Program-made: the position numbers and the translations under genes | Shown here: piece after piece, positions 1-11,606 of the stretch | How the letters are laid out: the number at the start of each line of letters is the position of its first letter | Numbering within the stretch: position 1 is the first letter of the stretch | Assembly (NCBI GenBank): GCA_001661515.1 | Contig: LUVW01000047.1 | Coordinates: 18,163 to 82,162, forward strand | Direction of reading: 5' to 3' | Source: Capniomyces stellatus | Lineage: Eukaryota > Kickxellomycota > Harpellomycetes > Harpellales > Legeriomycetaceae | DNA: 64,000 bases | Notes under the pieces: model-generated | Seen by the model: the letters and a program-made list of their open reading frames with translations, nothing else | What the model was told of the DNA's origin: nothing | Databases searched by the model: none

Positions 1-1517
1 TTATTTTCACTTTGATTTCTGAGACTATGTATTCCTTTGTTTATTCTTCACTACCTCTTGTACTTTGTGCCTTTAAATCTACCTTGATTATCATCCTGCT
101 TATTCTTATCAAAAAAAGAACTAGTCTTCTCTGATATTGTTCGATATCAACAGTTCTATTTAATCTTACTGTAACTTTACTAAAGCTTTCTTTTACCGAA
201 TATACTTCTTTGGGCACGGGTTATACTCTTTTTATCAACATAAGATGGATGCCTTTAGCAACTATACTTGTCCCAGTTTTAAAAATCTTGAGTAGCCAAA
301 TCCGTGGATTTTATTAACATTGTCTGCTTGTTTTGATGAATTATGTGTTTGCAAATCTTTGCTTTGTTTTTATACTTTTCGCCAAGTAAGGCTTTGTTTG
401 TACAGTTTTAACGAAATATTTGGTACATTGGAATTTGGTAATATACTTGCCAAGAAAATTTACTTGGGTTTCAGATATTCGTCATAATCACTTTGTGAGC
501 TAAAAGGATATATAAAACTATTTGATCAAGCTAGATATGACTTTGTCTAATACACTCACTTGGCAAGTTGTGTTGTGATATTATGCACACTTGTAAACAT
601 GTTTGGTATAGGGCGGTTGTTGTTATATTGGCAGTGTTTAGCTATTTAACAAACGCTGGCCAAAAAAGCGGCAACTCGGCTGTATATTTAATACAAAAAG
701 TATTGGCTTCAAGAGTATGCAAATGGGAGTGAGTAGTTTCTAACTGAATACCACATTGCCATAATTAGCATTGGCTTTTGCACTTGGATTAGTATGCTCA
801 CACATACTATGTGTGTGGTTTTTGTACTTGTACAATACATTTGTTTGGGTGATCTAGATTAGTCACTCGTATACGCTTATTGGTAAACAAAGTATTTTGT
901 TTCTGAATTAAGGAATCGACAGCCTTGAGGCATGAGGCTTCAAGGCAAAGAAAATGCGTGTATTTATGTGTATTATTCTTTATGCTTGGGAAAGCAAAGT
1001 CTGCATTGGTAAACCCTCGATTGATAAAACTATGGTCTTTATTTAGCATCAATGGTATATAAAAAGATGTAGAAATTCCATTCCTAATGTCAAGTCCATA
1101 GTTTGAATTTACTGAACCATTTAAATTGAATATTGTTGTTTAAAAGAATAAGAAATAAAAAAAATCGTTCATTTTGCTTTATTTCGTTTGGTTTTTGTTT
1201 TATTTATTGAATTTATTTTGGTTGGGTTTGTACTTGGAACGTTATGGTTTTACTTGCAGACCGTTTGAACTATTTTACTTTGGCGTTAGCGTCGTGTTGC
1301 CATTCGCTAGATTTGAAAAAGCACAGGTTTTTTAAACAATTATTTAGAATTAATTCCATCCAAAATGTGCAAGATAATTAGGTTTAAAGATTTTCCAAAC
1401 ATGCTTGTGTATTTGGTCGAACAATAAGAAAAATGTATCTGATTGTTAAAAGATATAATCATTGCAAAACAATAGTGATTAAAGCGATTTAACATAGCAA
1501 AAGGCATAGTGGATGCA

Positions 1518-1602
1518 TTAAAGAAGAATATGATTCATATATTTTAACATTTAAAGGAGAATATGATTCATATGTTTGTAACATTTAAAGAAGTGATGAT
1601 TC
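1518..1602. repeat. 33-34 bp tandem repeat, about 2.5 copies
   Basis: Two neighbouring units (1518-1550 and 1551-1584) share the core GAATATGATTCATAT and end in taacat. A third partial unit starts at 1585. Seen directly in the sequence; no function assigned. Confidence 0.8.
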
Positions 1603-1720
1603 CAATTAAAAAGTCAAAGAAACAATAATGAAGATTAGCGTTTGAGGATACATTTCGCTGGCTAAACAAACGTTTAAACCAAGTGTATGAAGACGAAAAG
1701 CTGCTGGTGTTATTATCAAA

Positions 1721-1838
1721 AGCAAGCGCAAAAGCAAAAACAAGAGCAAAAACAAAAATAAAAACTAGAGCAAAAACAAGAGAAAAAACAAGAGAAAAAA
1801 CAAGAGCAAAAACAAGAGCAAAAACAAGAGCAAAAACA
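1721..1838. repeat. A-rich 12-bp minisatellite
   Basis: A degenerate tandem array built on the unit CAAGAGCAAAAA. One frame is open and gives a (K-T-R-A/E) string, but this follows from the repeat and no flanking domain supports a gene. Confidence 0.8.
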
Positions 1839-2193
1839 CAATGGTATGTCTTACCTCCACATCAAAAACTAAAGAAAAGAAAACCCCAATTCAGTTGAGT
1901 TTGTTTGCATTTCACTCTTACACCACCATTTCCGTGGTTACAGTTTATTACACTTAATTTATTCTATATATTTATAAAACCAGGTTTAACTCGTATAATA
2001 AAATTTTCAACTCTGACTCAAAAAAGTCAGAACTTATGAATATACTTTGACTGGGGATACAACTCGACCATAATTCATCGAGTAATAGAAAAGAAGGGCT
2101 AATATTAGTGCAGTAAAGAGCAAAGGTGTACTATAACAAAGAGTGATAGAATAGAGCTAGTAGTAGAAACGAGGCGCAGAAAGAATTGAATCC

Positions 2194-3347
2194 ATGAAGC
2201 TAATACATTATATACTGCTGGTAGGTAGCTTCCTGCTAAGTTGCAATGTAGTTCTATCCCAATCTGCTGAGAGCAAAGAAAAGTCAACAAAAACTGTTTT
2301 ACGAACTAAAACCGTAGAGGCGGAAAACAACGGCTCAAATTCATCTGAGAAAAACCAATCACTGTCATCTAACAAAGCTTCAGATACTGGTGAAAAGGCT
2401 GACATAGATCAAGCCCCGGGCATCAAGCCAGTTAAACCTTCACCATCACCAACATCGGCTCAAACACCAACTCCAGCATCAGCTTCAACACCATCAGCTG
2501 AAACGACTGAGCCACAAGAAACCAGCACAAACGTCCGTACTGTTTCACCTGTGGTGGCTATTAATCGTTCTAGCACAGGAGGATCATCGGAACCAAAAAT
2601 ATCTTCGATTCCGAGCATAAGCTCAATACAAGCCACCAATACAGGTACTGACGAAAAAGCAGAATCTGCTACAGAAGCGAGTGCAAGGACGGAAAAGATG
2701 TCAGAGCCAGCTACTCCTACTTTTGAAACAGAAGATGAGGAAAACAGCAATAAACCAACACCAACCCTCAACAGTGTCACTAGACTAGACCCTCCTACAG
2801 GAAAAACAGTTGACGAGGAAACTGGGATGAGTACGCTGACAAAATCAATTATTGGCGTATCATGCACTTTGGGTGCAATAGTGTTATTGTTATTGGGATA
2901 CATTCTGTATAAAAAAAGAAAAGCGAAAATGGTAGGTTTTGAGGTGATAAAGTTTTAAAGTGTTTGTATGAGATGGACGAGTGAGTTTGAATTCAATTAG
3001 TTGACATTTACGGTGTATATCATATAGATGCAAGAAAAATCGATTGACTACTCAGACTTCCCAGAATATAACCCAAGTGCAGCTATATCCAAACCACACG
3101 TAAGTTGTTTAAGTTTAAAGCAGGGATGAATGATATTGGGGCATTTTCATTTTACAAATAAAAAGTGAATGTAAAAAAATGCTCAAAGGGAGGCATAGAG
3201 AATAAAAATAGTATACTGGAATTGATTAAACTGACAAACTACTCTGTGGAAATGTAGAGGAGCGAGTATTATGGATCTGCATTAGCACATACCTCAGGCC
3301 GACAAGATCCAAATGCAGTATTTCTAAGAGAGCTGGACGAGGCTTAA
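2194..3347 (+). CDS. Ser/Thr-rich single-pass membrane protein
   Basis: Proposed exons are 2194-2931, 3028-3099 and 3258-3347. Both introns are phase 0 with donors GTAGGT and GTAAGT, giving about 299 aa. The N terminus is a clear signal peptide (MKLIHYILLVGSFLLS). Residues 25-220 form a low-complexity ectodomain rich in Ser, Thr, Pro and Glu. A hydrophobic segment near residues 222-240 is followed by the basic stop-transfer KKRKAK, and a tail of about 55 residues extends across exons 2 and 3. The layout resembles fungal cell-wall stress sensors of the Mid2/Wsc type, but no cysteine-rich WSC domain is seen and there is no sequence match to claim. A surface sensor or mucin-like role is inference. 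Without splicing, the first exon would read 8 codons past the donor to a stop at 2958. Confidence 0.72.
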
Positions 3348-4566
3348 AATAAACCAAAGACAATAAACTCTTAATAAAATAACAACCAATACAAACAATA
3401 TACATTTCTTTAATCTTATTGACCTTTTTTACTATTATAAATATAAATATAAATATAAACATAATTTTTAAACCATTGATGAGTTGTTGATCAAGTTTAT
3501 CTGTTTACTCGACTTGCCGAACAAATCGTGTTTGTTGATTTATTGCCAATGTTATTTTTACCACTCGATATATACATACCAAGTTTAAGGTTGGGTGAGG
3601 TTACAGGCAAAAGTGTTTCGAGTGTCATAACACCTCTTTGTTTTTACGGATTGATGGTTGTAGTTGTTGGGTGTTGTATTGAGAGGCAATAAAAGTACAC
3701 TTGGGTTTTAACTATGAAACAAAGCCCTGTTGATCTGTTCAAATATGGTGTGTGTTGGTATGGTGATCGGTATAGTGATAAACACAGTTTGGAAACGTTA
3801 TGCCGCAATGTTAAAGTTGGGGCTGGCGCATTAGATGTATAGGTTTATGGTGGCCATATGTTGGGCAATTGATACCAAGGCTGCAATTGATCAATGGTGT
3901 TGACTGAAAGACATATTTTTGCTTCCTAGAACATATTACGTTGACAATAGCAAATAGTCAAGACCTGGTGTGGTTGGATTGTTTCTGAAAATAACTCTTT
4001 GTAGTGAGTTTATTGCGGTGGATAAAAAAATAAAGAGAATGTATTACAAGTTGGTGTTGGAGTAATTAGGTGTTGAAATCAAGAAACGAATTACAAAAAT
4101 CCATGTTTACTCAATGAAAAATCGATGATAACCAATTTGGAATATTAGCTGCCAAAAAGAAAAAAAAAAAATGAAAAAAAGACTAGCTAACAAAGTGAAA
4201 CATTCAAGTTAATTTTTATTTTTTTTTAAAAAAAAGTGTAATCAAGAAAGAAAAAAAAGAAAAAAAAAGAGTAAAAAACATAATCTTAATCAATTAAGGC
4301 AACGACAAATAATCGGCCAAAAAAAAAAAAGAGTAAATAAGAAATCATACAACAAAATTTCAATAATAAAAAAAGAAATCATATAACATTGCTTAATCAA
4401 CAAGTTTGTTTTTAAATTTAGGCGATTAGGATCACCGATTATTAAATTTGAGGCAAAGGGTAATTTTTTTTTTGATAGATCCCAGCATAAGGAAACAGCA
4501 AAAAAAAAAAAAAGCATCAAGAATAGGGAATAGTAGAGATAAGAACAAAGTAAAGGAATAAAAAGA
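3348..4566. other. Spacer, no gene seen
   Basis: AT-rich stretch between two plus-strand genes. It contains homopolymer A and T runs, including a T9A8 palindrome at 4219-4235. The short antisense ORF at 4290-4631 is Phe/Leu-rich and comes from A-rich sequence, so it is not counted as a gene. Confidence 0.6.
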
Positions 4567-5691
4567 ATGTTTAGAAGGTTGGTTAACACAAGGGGATTGG
4601 CCCTGAAATCAAAACGATACACAACGAGCACGGTTGATCAAGGTTTGGGAAAGGTAGGAACACCAGGAGGAGTGGTTGCGAATTTAAATATGGGACAGTC
4701 GGGTGAGAAGAGAGTTCAAGGGGAGAAGGAGGGAATTGTAGAGGAGGGGGAGGCAAAGCTTAGCGCTGAGGAGAGAGAGAAGTTGTGGAAGGCAAGGAGA
4801 TTGGAGCACATGAAGAGGAAGGAGGTGGAGGAGCATTTGTTTAGGTTGTTGCCAACGTTTGATGTGATGGGGTCGAGAGTAGAAAAGGAAATGGGGAAAG
4901 ATGTGCGGGATCTAGATGGGTTGACGGTTTCGGAGCTGGTGACAGCAGGGGTGCACCTTGGGCATAGTGCGCAGTTGTGGAATCCGATGAATTTGAGTAC
5001 GATATTTGGAGAGAGAAATGGGATCCATGTGATAAATCTGGAGCATACAATAGTGGCGCTTCGTCGAGCAGCAAAGCTGGCAAAGTCGGTTGCGTATAAT
5101 GGGGGGATAATACTGTTTGTGGGAACAAGGCCAGGAATTAAGAGGATTACGATGGATGCGGCGTTTAGTAGCGAGCAGTACTATGTTGTGGACAAGTGGA
5201 TAGCAGGGACGTTGACGAACCCAGGCCACTTGTTGAAGAAGCAAAACATGTATATTAAAGAGGTGTGGGATGTTCCAGAGGCGAGCGATTTGGCGGGGGA
5301 GGTGAAGGGGGAGGCGGAAGGCGACAAGGGCAGGAACAGCAGAAGAGGACGGTATGTAGCGCAGATGGAGAAGAGGCAGCGTGAAGAGGAGAAAAAGTCG
5401 GAGGGGGACATGATATACAAGCCAGACTTGATTGTGGCACTAAACCCGATGGATTTGGGGGCAATGCTTGCGGAAACAGTTCGATGTCACGTCCCAACAA
5501 TAGGGATTGTGGACACGAACTTTGACCCAAGAAAAGTGACATACGCGATTCCTGGAAACGACGATAGCGCATCGTCAGTTGGGATCATTGCAGAAGTGAT
5601 TAGTGCAGCTGCACTTGCTGGAAAACAAGCACGAAGAAGCAAGCTCTTGAAGGCGAACAAGGAAATGAAGGAGAAGTTGGAGAGAAAGTAA
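4567..5691 (+). CDS. MRP4: Mitochondrial small ribosomal subunit protein uS2m
   Basis: Intronless, 374 aa. It is a structural protein of the mitochondrial small ribosomal subunit. The first 30 residues (MFRRLVNTRGLALKSKRYTT) are basic and lack acidic residues, as in a matrix presequence. An acidic/basic charged linker follows, and the uS2 fold starts near residue 118. The family signatures are plain: GVHLGHSAQLWNP, GIHVINLEHT, FVGTRPG, WIAGTLTNPG, PDLIVALNP and TIGIVDTNFDP. A charged insertion of roughly 40 residues (about 238-276, rich in Gly, Glu, Lys and Arg) sits between the WIAGTLTNPG and PDLIVALNP blocks and is absent from bacterial uS2. The first ATG in frame is used. Codons in the 5' half are strongly G-ending. 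Confidence 0.95.
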   Translation: MFRRLVNTRGLALKSKRYTTSTVDQGLGKVGTPGGVVANLNMGQSGEKRVQGEKEGIVEEGEAKLSAEEREKLWKARRLEHMKRKEVEEHLFRLLPTFDVMGSRVEKEMGKDVRDLDGLTVSELVTAGVHLGHSAQLWNPMNLSTIFGERNGIHVINLEHTIVALRRAAKLAKSVAYNGGIILFVGTRPGIKRITMDAAFSSEQYYVVDKWIAGTLTNPGHLLKKQNMYIKEVWDVPEASDLAGEVKGEAEGDKGRNSRRGRYVAQMEKRQREEEKKSEGDMIYKPDLIVALNPMDLGAMLAETVRCHVPTIGIVDTNFDPRKVTYAIPGNDDSASSVGIIAEVISAAALAGKQARRSKLLKANKEMKEKLERK

Positions 5692-6045
5692 AGATTAGAT
5701 TAGAGAGAAATGAGCAAGTAAAGAGTAGAATGGAGATTTCAAAAACAAAAAAAAACAAAAACATTAAAAACTAAACTAAACTAAACTAAAACCAAACTAA
5801 ACTAAAATCAAACCAGACTAAGCTAAACTAAAAGGGAAAAAGAGAATAAAAACCAATTAAAAACAAACATTATTTTACTATAGTAACTTTCATAAAATTT
5901 TCAAGATTAATAACGGATATATTAATATAAATAAATAGAAAAAAATAAATAAAAGAGTGGGAGAATAATAAATATAGTAAACAAATAGTGAAGGGAGGGG
6001 AGTAGTTGGTTGGATATAAAATAAAAAGGAGACGAATGACTGGTG
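5692..6045. other. Convergent 3' spacer with ACTAA-type repeat
   Basis: Short spacer between the 3' ends of the uS2m gene and the glucosidase II beta gene. It contains a degenerate (ACTAA)-like tandem array and otherwise A-rich sequence. Confidence 0.7.
5769..5831. repeat. Degenerate ACTAA pentamer array
   Basis: Repeated actaa/ccaaa units lie just downstream of the uS2m stop codon, probably in its 3' UTR or the intergenic spacer. It lies inside ordinary genes, so it is not read as telomeric. Confidence 0.75.
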
Positions 6046-8061
6046 TTAGAGTTCATCGCGTTGCAATGGAGGTGAATCGGGGTCTTGATGGTATGATTCA
6101 GTTGGAGTGATTGGGAGGGGTTGGTGAGCAGAGTCAGAGTCAGAGTTGGAGTCAGGGTTGGAGTCAGGGTTGGAGTCAGAGCTGGAGTCAGAGTTGGATG
6201 GGTGGAGGTCGGGGCAGACAAGAGGTGAAAGCATTTTAGCGTGGTATTCGCACTTTTCAGGTTCAGAGACAGAAGTGATGATATTTTCGGGGCCGCAGGA
6301 TAGGAAAAGATGAACAGAGCGCTGTGGGCCGTTCCAGCACTGAGAGCCACCAGTAAAGTAGTGAATGGAGTAGTCGAGGTTGGAAGGGGGCGAGTTGGGG
6401 CTGGGAGCGTAAGAAGAGAAGGAGCCGAGGTTGAGTCGTGTAGAGTCCTTGGAGCTAGTTTGGGAGGCAGAGCCGAGGAAGCAGATCTGGTATGAGTACT
6501 CGCCAAAGGAGGCAGACGTGCACTCGTCCTTGAGAGCCAAAAAGATGTTTGCGGGACCGAGATCCATGTCAAACAGCGCCTTGAGGCTGGAAGATTTGGT
6601 TTCGAGGTCGCGTTTCTTGGAGTCAAGAGAGTAGTAGGACTCCTTGACAGCAGCTAGTTCCTTGAGAGCAGCAGACTGTTCAGCAACACTGGCTGAGGCT
6701 GACTCGGGAATTTCAGAGTCAGGGATGGAGTCGGAGTAAGAGTCGGGCTGGACGTTTTGGATGTCGATTTTGGCCTGATCGCACAGTTTTTTCCAGGTAA
6801 TTGACTCGGCAATTTTAGCCTTTGTGTGCTCGCTGTTATCGGATTTTGTCCACTCGGCGTTGAGCTTGACAAATTCGCTTGTTGCTCCCTTGACTGCCAG
6901 GTCGTGGTAGTTGCGGTTGTACTCCTTTTCCAGCTTGTCTATAATATGTGAAATGCTTTGGTACTCCTCCTCAGCCACCATCACGTCTGTCTCGTACTCT
7001 GCTGCTGCTTCCATCGCCTTCTCAAAACTCTCCTCTTCAACTTGCCGTTTTGCTGCTTCCTCTTCCTTGTCTGCCTGCTCCTGCTCCTTTGTTATTTCAA
7101 TGTCTATTCCTGCCTCGATGTGCGAGTGTGTCTCGAGAATCTCTTTAAACTCCTTCACTGCTGCTTCCACCGCCTTGTCGTCGTACTCCTTGTTGTGCTT
7201 TGTGTCCACTTCATTTAGAAGCTGTGCCACTCGGATCGCTCTTCTCTTCACCTCCTTCATTCGCTCCAGGTTCATTCTTCTCAGCTTTATCGCCGTCTCC
7301 ACGTTCTCTTTTGCTATCTTGAGCTTCTTCAGCTCGCTAGACGCATTCTTCTTTGCTATTATTTCCCTCTCCATATTCTCCAGCTCCTCCTTCCTTTTAC
7401 TCACCTCCAAGTACTGCCTCTCTATTGCCACCAGCTCCTCCTCCACCGCCTTTTGCTCCTGCCTCTTTTCCATATACACCCTCTCCGCCTTCTCCTTCAG
7501 CTTCTCCTTTTCCACTGCCCCCTTTCCCTCCACTTCCTGCTTCTTCTTCTCCTCCCCCCTAACCTTATCCCCCAACTCCTTGCACCGATTCAAACACTTT
7601 ACCCCGCTATCCCACTCATCGCTACCATCACAACACTCTTCATCGCACACCCCATCGTTCACTCTCTCCGAATCTATCACCGCTGCCTTGTACCCCTCGT
7701 TTTTACAGTAAAACTTTCCCTTATTGCACGCCGCCGTTCCCGGCTCATCCGACCCATCCTCACAATCACAATAATCGTCATTCACTTGGCTAAACGGTAT
7801 TGTCTTCTTTCCATCAAAACACTCGAAATTCCCTGCCTCGTTAGCTGTGTACCTCTCCAAATCTAAAAGTTCCATACATATATCCCTTTTTTTTTAACTT
7901 TATGTTTCCCTTATTCCCAACTCAATGTTCTAAATCCTCTGTTTATTTACTTTACCTTTTGGGTCCGCTCCCCTAACTCCTACAAAGTCTTTCCCTGAGC
8001 TTTTTGCTGCTCCAACTATATTTCCTAGACCTGTTACCAAACATAAATATTGTATCTTCAT
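6046..8061 (-). CDS. GTB1: Glucosidase II beta subunit
   Basis: Proposed exons (minus strand) are 8061-7956 and 7862-6046, with a phase 1 intron and donor GTAAAG, giving about 640 aa. This is the non-catalytic ER-lumenal subunit that retains glucosidase II in the ER and presents N-glycans to it. Exon 1 supplies a modest signal sequence and the family motif VRGADPKD across the junction. Two cysteine-rich LDLa-like repeats follow (DYCDCEDGSDEPGTAAC and VCDEECCDGSDEWDSG). Next is a long charged coiled coil (about residues 130-400). A C-terminal MRH domain contains CFLGSASQ, GGSQCWNG and CGPENIITSVSEPEKCEYH. The protein ends in RDEL, a plausible ER-retrieval signal. A Ser/Asp/Asn/Pro repeat lies between the MRH domain and RDEL. 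The start at 8061 was preferred over an upstream in-frame ATG at 8133 because it puts the hydrophobic segment at the N terminus. Confidence 0.92.
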
Positions 8062-9303
8062 CTTGACTTGGATTCTTTGCTTTAACCTCTCTTTTTTTTT
8101 CCTGGAAATATCAAATCTCTTTGAATTATACAAGTCTTTGCTTGGTAATACAACTATTGTAAACCTTGTTATTTCTCTTTTACTGCTTCTAAACTTTCTC
8201 CTCTTTTTCTTTTCTCTTTCATTTCATTACTAATTTCTGAATTATAACCCAATCTTTATTATTTTTATTTTCCTTCCTTTTTTGACCACCATCCAAAGCT
8301 AAACTTCTTTCTTATGAAACTTATCAATTCTCTATTGGCTTGTTTATAGATTTGGATAGCCCTTTGGCCAATGAGTCTGATTTACTTTGTTTGATTTATT
8401 CTATTTTTCATTTCCAAAATGTCAATTTTAAATTCAAATCAAACTTGGCTTTTGAGGAGGAAAAATATTAGTATTCCTTTTATGCTTTTACTTTAGGATG
8501 GCTTTCTGTTGTTGGTTAAACAGCTGGAGATTCTTATGACGGCATGCTTTTGTTGCAAATAAGCAAGGCTTGCAAAGCACTAAACTATCCCGCCTATCCC
8601 CCCCCTATTTACTTTCACAACTGATTTGTGCTCTTCTCTCCAATTTATCATTTTGTTGTCATTAAAATGTGCTATTAATAATATTGGCATTAAAAGCGTA
8701 TTTATTTTGCCAACATGGCGGGAAAAAAATAAAAATAAAAAAAATAAAAGGAAGCAGAATTTAAAGCGATCAGCTCCAAGTCACTTATTGGTCAATCGAA
8801 AAATAAATATTAGCTCGACAAAGGTTGAGTATCAATAATGTTGGAATAAAGTCACTAATAATAACCAAACTTACTTGTTAATTGTTCAATTGGGATAACG
8901 AAAAATATAAACGACTAGTATAAAAATAAAAAGCAAATGAACAAAATCAAACTGGTTTCTATAAAATTGAGTTTTAAATGTAGTGTAAATATCAGCTTGA
9001 AATTAGATAAAAAAAACAAGAGAAGAAAGAAATAAAAAAACACTGAGAACAGAAACTTTGGCTTTGGGGTTTATTTATTTTTCTAGCTTTTGGTTATTTT
9101 TTTTATTTGCAAAAGAACAAAAGTATATACATCGTATACAAACAAATACAGGAGTATATACGGTTATAGAATAGTGCTTGTGTTATTCAAGTTTCTAGTT
9201 TAGATTATAACTGCCAAGAAAGGTATAAAGGAAAAAAAAAACACACAAGAAAAGTAAAGAAAGCAAAGAAAAAAAATAGAGGAAACGTAAAAGAAGAGAT
9301 AAA
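8062..9303. other. Divergent promoter region between GTB1 and OST1
   Basis: AT-rich spacer of about 1.2 kb separating two divergently transcribed ER N-glycosylation genes. It contains a C8 run near 8599 and a TATA-like stretch (gtatatacgg) near 9153, roughly 150 bp upstream of the OST1 start codon. The small ORF at 8626-8838 has no recognisable features. Confidence 0.5.
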
Positions 9304-11080
9304 ATGTTGGTTAAAAACGTGCTTTTATCAGTGCCTTTTATGGCGTTGGTTACGGTTTTGAAAACGGTGGTTTGTGAGAGCAATTTGGTAAACACGAACA
9401 TTATTAGAGACATTGATTTGGATGCGCAGGTTCTTCGAGAGAAAACACGGTTTTTAGTGCTCAATGATATGGAGGGAAAGGCAAAGCAAGAGAGCTACGA
9501 GTTTTATGACTTTTTGGTCAAAGACGACGTCAAAGACAGACTAGGGTATATCGAAGCGTCGGAAATCAAAACGGGCAACAAGCTTGAAATTAAGAACAAG
9601 GGCTATGATAAAGAAAGGTTAGTAGGATTGGAGGGTCATCTATAGAAAGATGAGGATAAAAGAGCATAAAGAGCGAGGATAAAAGAGTATAAAGAATGAG
9701 AATAAAAGAGTATAAAAGTATAAAAGATGGGAATTAAAGAGTACTTTATGTTGTAATGTTGAGAATAGTGGGGCACAGGTTTATAGAATCAAGTTTTTGA
9801 ATGTGTTGGCGCCAGGGGATAAGGAGAGCATCAAGGTGGAGGCGACTTACCAGATGAAGGTTAAACCGCTGCCAGAAAAGATAAAGATGGGGGATCCGAA
9901 CCTGTATGTGTACGAGGGAAATGCGTACATAAACTCAAAGTACAAGACACTGAAGCAAAAGACGTCAATCAAGCTGCCAGAAACGCACACAGAGTCGTAC
10001 AGCTCAAAGCCGGGGCCGGTAGATAAGGAGGGAAAGAAAATAGTGTATGGGCCGTACAAGAATATAGAGAGAAACGAGTACGCGGGAATAACGGTGCACT
10101 TTTTATCGAAAACGCCGTACCTGCACGTATCAAAGCACACGAGAGACATTTCAGTGAGCCATTGGGGAAACAGACTGTCGGTGTCTGAGCAGTACGACGT
10201 GCACAACGATGCGCCAAAGTACATTGACTCGTTCAGCAGGGCCGAGTACTACAAGCTGCAGCACAAGGGCGAGACCAGCCACATTCCAACAGGATTCCAA
10301 GTAAATATTCCGTACGACGCAAATAATCTGTTTTACGTTGACGAAAACGGAAATGTGACAACATCAAACATTGCCTACACTAAAAGCAAAGCTGTCAAAG
10401 TCCTTGTTCTCGCCCCCCGCTTCCCCCTTGCTGGCGGCTGGCACTACAACTGGAACCACGGTTACCAGTCGGCCCTGCAGCAGTACCTCAAGTACGACCC
10501 AGTCTCTGCCAGGTACAGCCTGATGTTTCCCTTCATTGTTGGCATTATGGACATGGCTATTTCTGAATATGAACTCAACGTCATTTTGCCTGAAGGCGCC
10601 ACCGATGTCCAGTACAGTCTCCCCTTTGATGTTGATTCTTCTCATCAATCCACCATCTACTCTTTCCTTGACTCCACTGGCCGCACCAAGCTCTCAATTC
10701 GCCTATCCAATGCTGTTCCTGAACACATCAAATCCATTGTTGTAAGTCCCCCAATACTTTTTTTTCCCTTTTTTTCACGCATTTATTTGCTTTTTTTTCC
10801 ACCGTATTTATTTGTTCTTTTTTCTCGCTGGATTTACATTGTCTAGATTACATACAAGTATCCTTCCTATGCCATTCTTCAGAAACCCTTGGCTGTATCT
10901 GCTCTTATTTTCCTCTTCTTCTTGGCAGGAATCGTTGTCAACCGAATAGATTTCAGTTTGGAAAAGGTAATTAATTCATCGCTTATCCTCCTTTATTAAA
11001 TCTCATATATTGTTTGCTTTACTCACTCTTTTGTATTTCCAAATCTTTTTTTCTTGTAGAAACACCTAAAAGTCGAATAG
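9304..11080 (+). CDS. OST1: Ribophorin I / oligosaccharyltransferase subunit Ost1
   Basis: Proposed exons are 9304-9617, 9787-10741, 10847-10966 and 11060-11080 (donors GTTAGT, GTAAGT, GTAATT), giving 469 aa, close to yeast Ost1. It is a non-catalytic subunit of the ER oligosaccharyltransferase that transfers the glycan to nascent proteins. The N terminus is a signal peptide (MLVKNVLLSVPFMALVTVL). The lumenal domain carries family-like blocks such as LNVLAPGDKESIKVEATYQM, ISVSHWGNRLSVSEQY and FPLAGGWHYNWNHGYQ. Exon 3 encodes the single transmembrane helix (ALIFLFFLAGIVV) and exon 4 only the tail KHLKVE. The 5' half uses G-ending codons and the 3' half C-ending codons, an obvious switch within one gene. 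Confidence 0.93.
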
Positions 11081-11606
11081 CCTCCCTTTTTTTCTTTTCT
11101 TTTCTTTTTTTTTTTTTTTACAATCTCTTGATATCTCTCCAACCTTGTTGCATACAATTTGGCGAGTTGAGGTTTTTAAACCTGATTTGGCTCAACTTTT
11201 ATAATCCACTTTTATTCCCTTTTTTTTCCTGACTTTTCTTTCAATAAACCTAACACTTTTAAACACTCCTTCGCTTTATTTGCTATGCTCATGCTTTTTT
11301 TTTTATAAGAAAACAAAAACAAAAAAAAACACAAGTCTTGTTGTTATGTCGAAAAAAAAAACTTGTTGAATAAATAAAATATACTAAATGAAGTGGATCG
11401 TATCAACACGAAATAAAATGTATAAAAGTTCCAACATTTATCCTGTTACTGTTTTGATCGAGTCTGCAAGTCTTTCATTCTAATGTAAACAACGTGGCAA
11501 ATAAAACGTACACTTTTTTTTAGTTACCCAACAAACACTGCCAAGTTAGCAACTACTGCTACATACCAACAAATGGGTTGTACTTTTACTTTTATTATTT
11601 GTTTAT
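11081..11606. other. Convergent 3' spacer, T-rich
   Basis: Spacer between the 3' ends of OST1 and NDUFB8. It consists of T-rich runs and A-rich sequence, and no gene is recognisable. Confidence 0.7.

Larger units (their letters stand above)
1..2193. other. AT-rich spacer with no supported gene
   Basis: No ORF here looks like a conserved protein. The short open frames at 807-1052 (minus) and 1683-1898 (plus) are not convincing: the first has no recognisable domain and the second translates a short tandem repeat into a Lys/Ala/Thr/Arg/Glu-rich string. The stretch holds two minisatellites, annotated separately, and runs up to the start codon of the membrane-protein gene at 2194. Confidence 0.6.

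Noticed and set aside
1683..1898. Lys/Thr/Arg/Ala repeat ORF of 71 codons
   Set aside because: It is a direct translation of a 12-bp minisatellite with no conserved flank.
5769..5831. Telomere-like repeat
   Set aside because: The ACTAA array is short, degenerate and internal between two ordinary genes.
6911..7866. 266-codon plus-strand frame opposite glucosidase II beta
   Set aside because: It is Ser/Phe/Leu-rich antisense of the coiled-coil codons, and the sense strand encodes recognisable domains.
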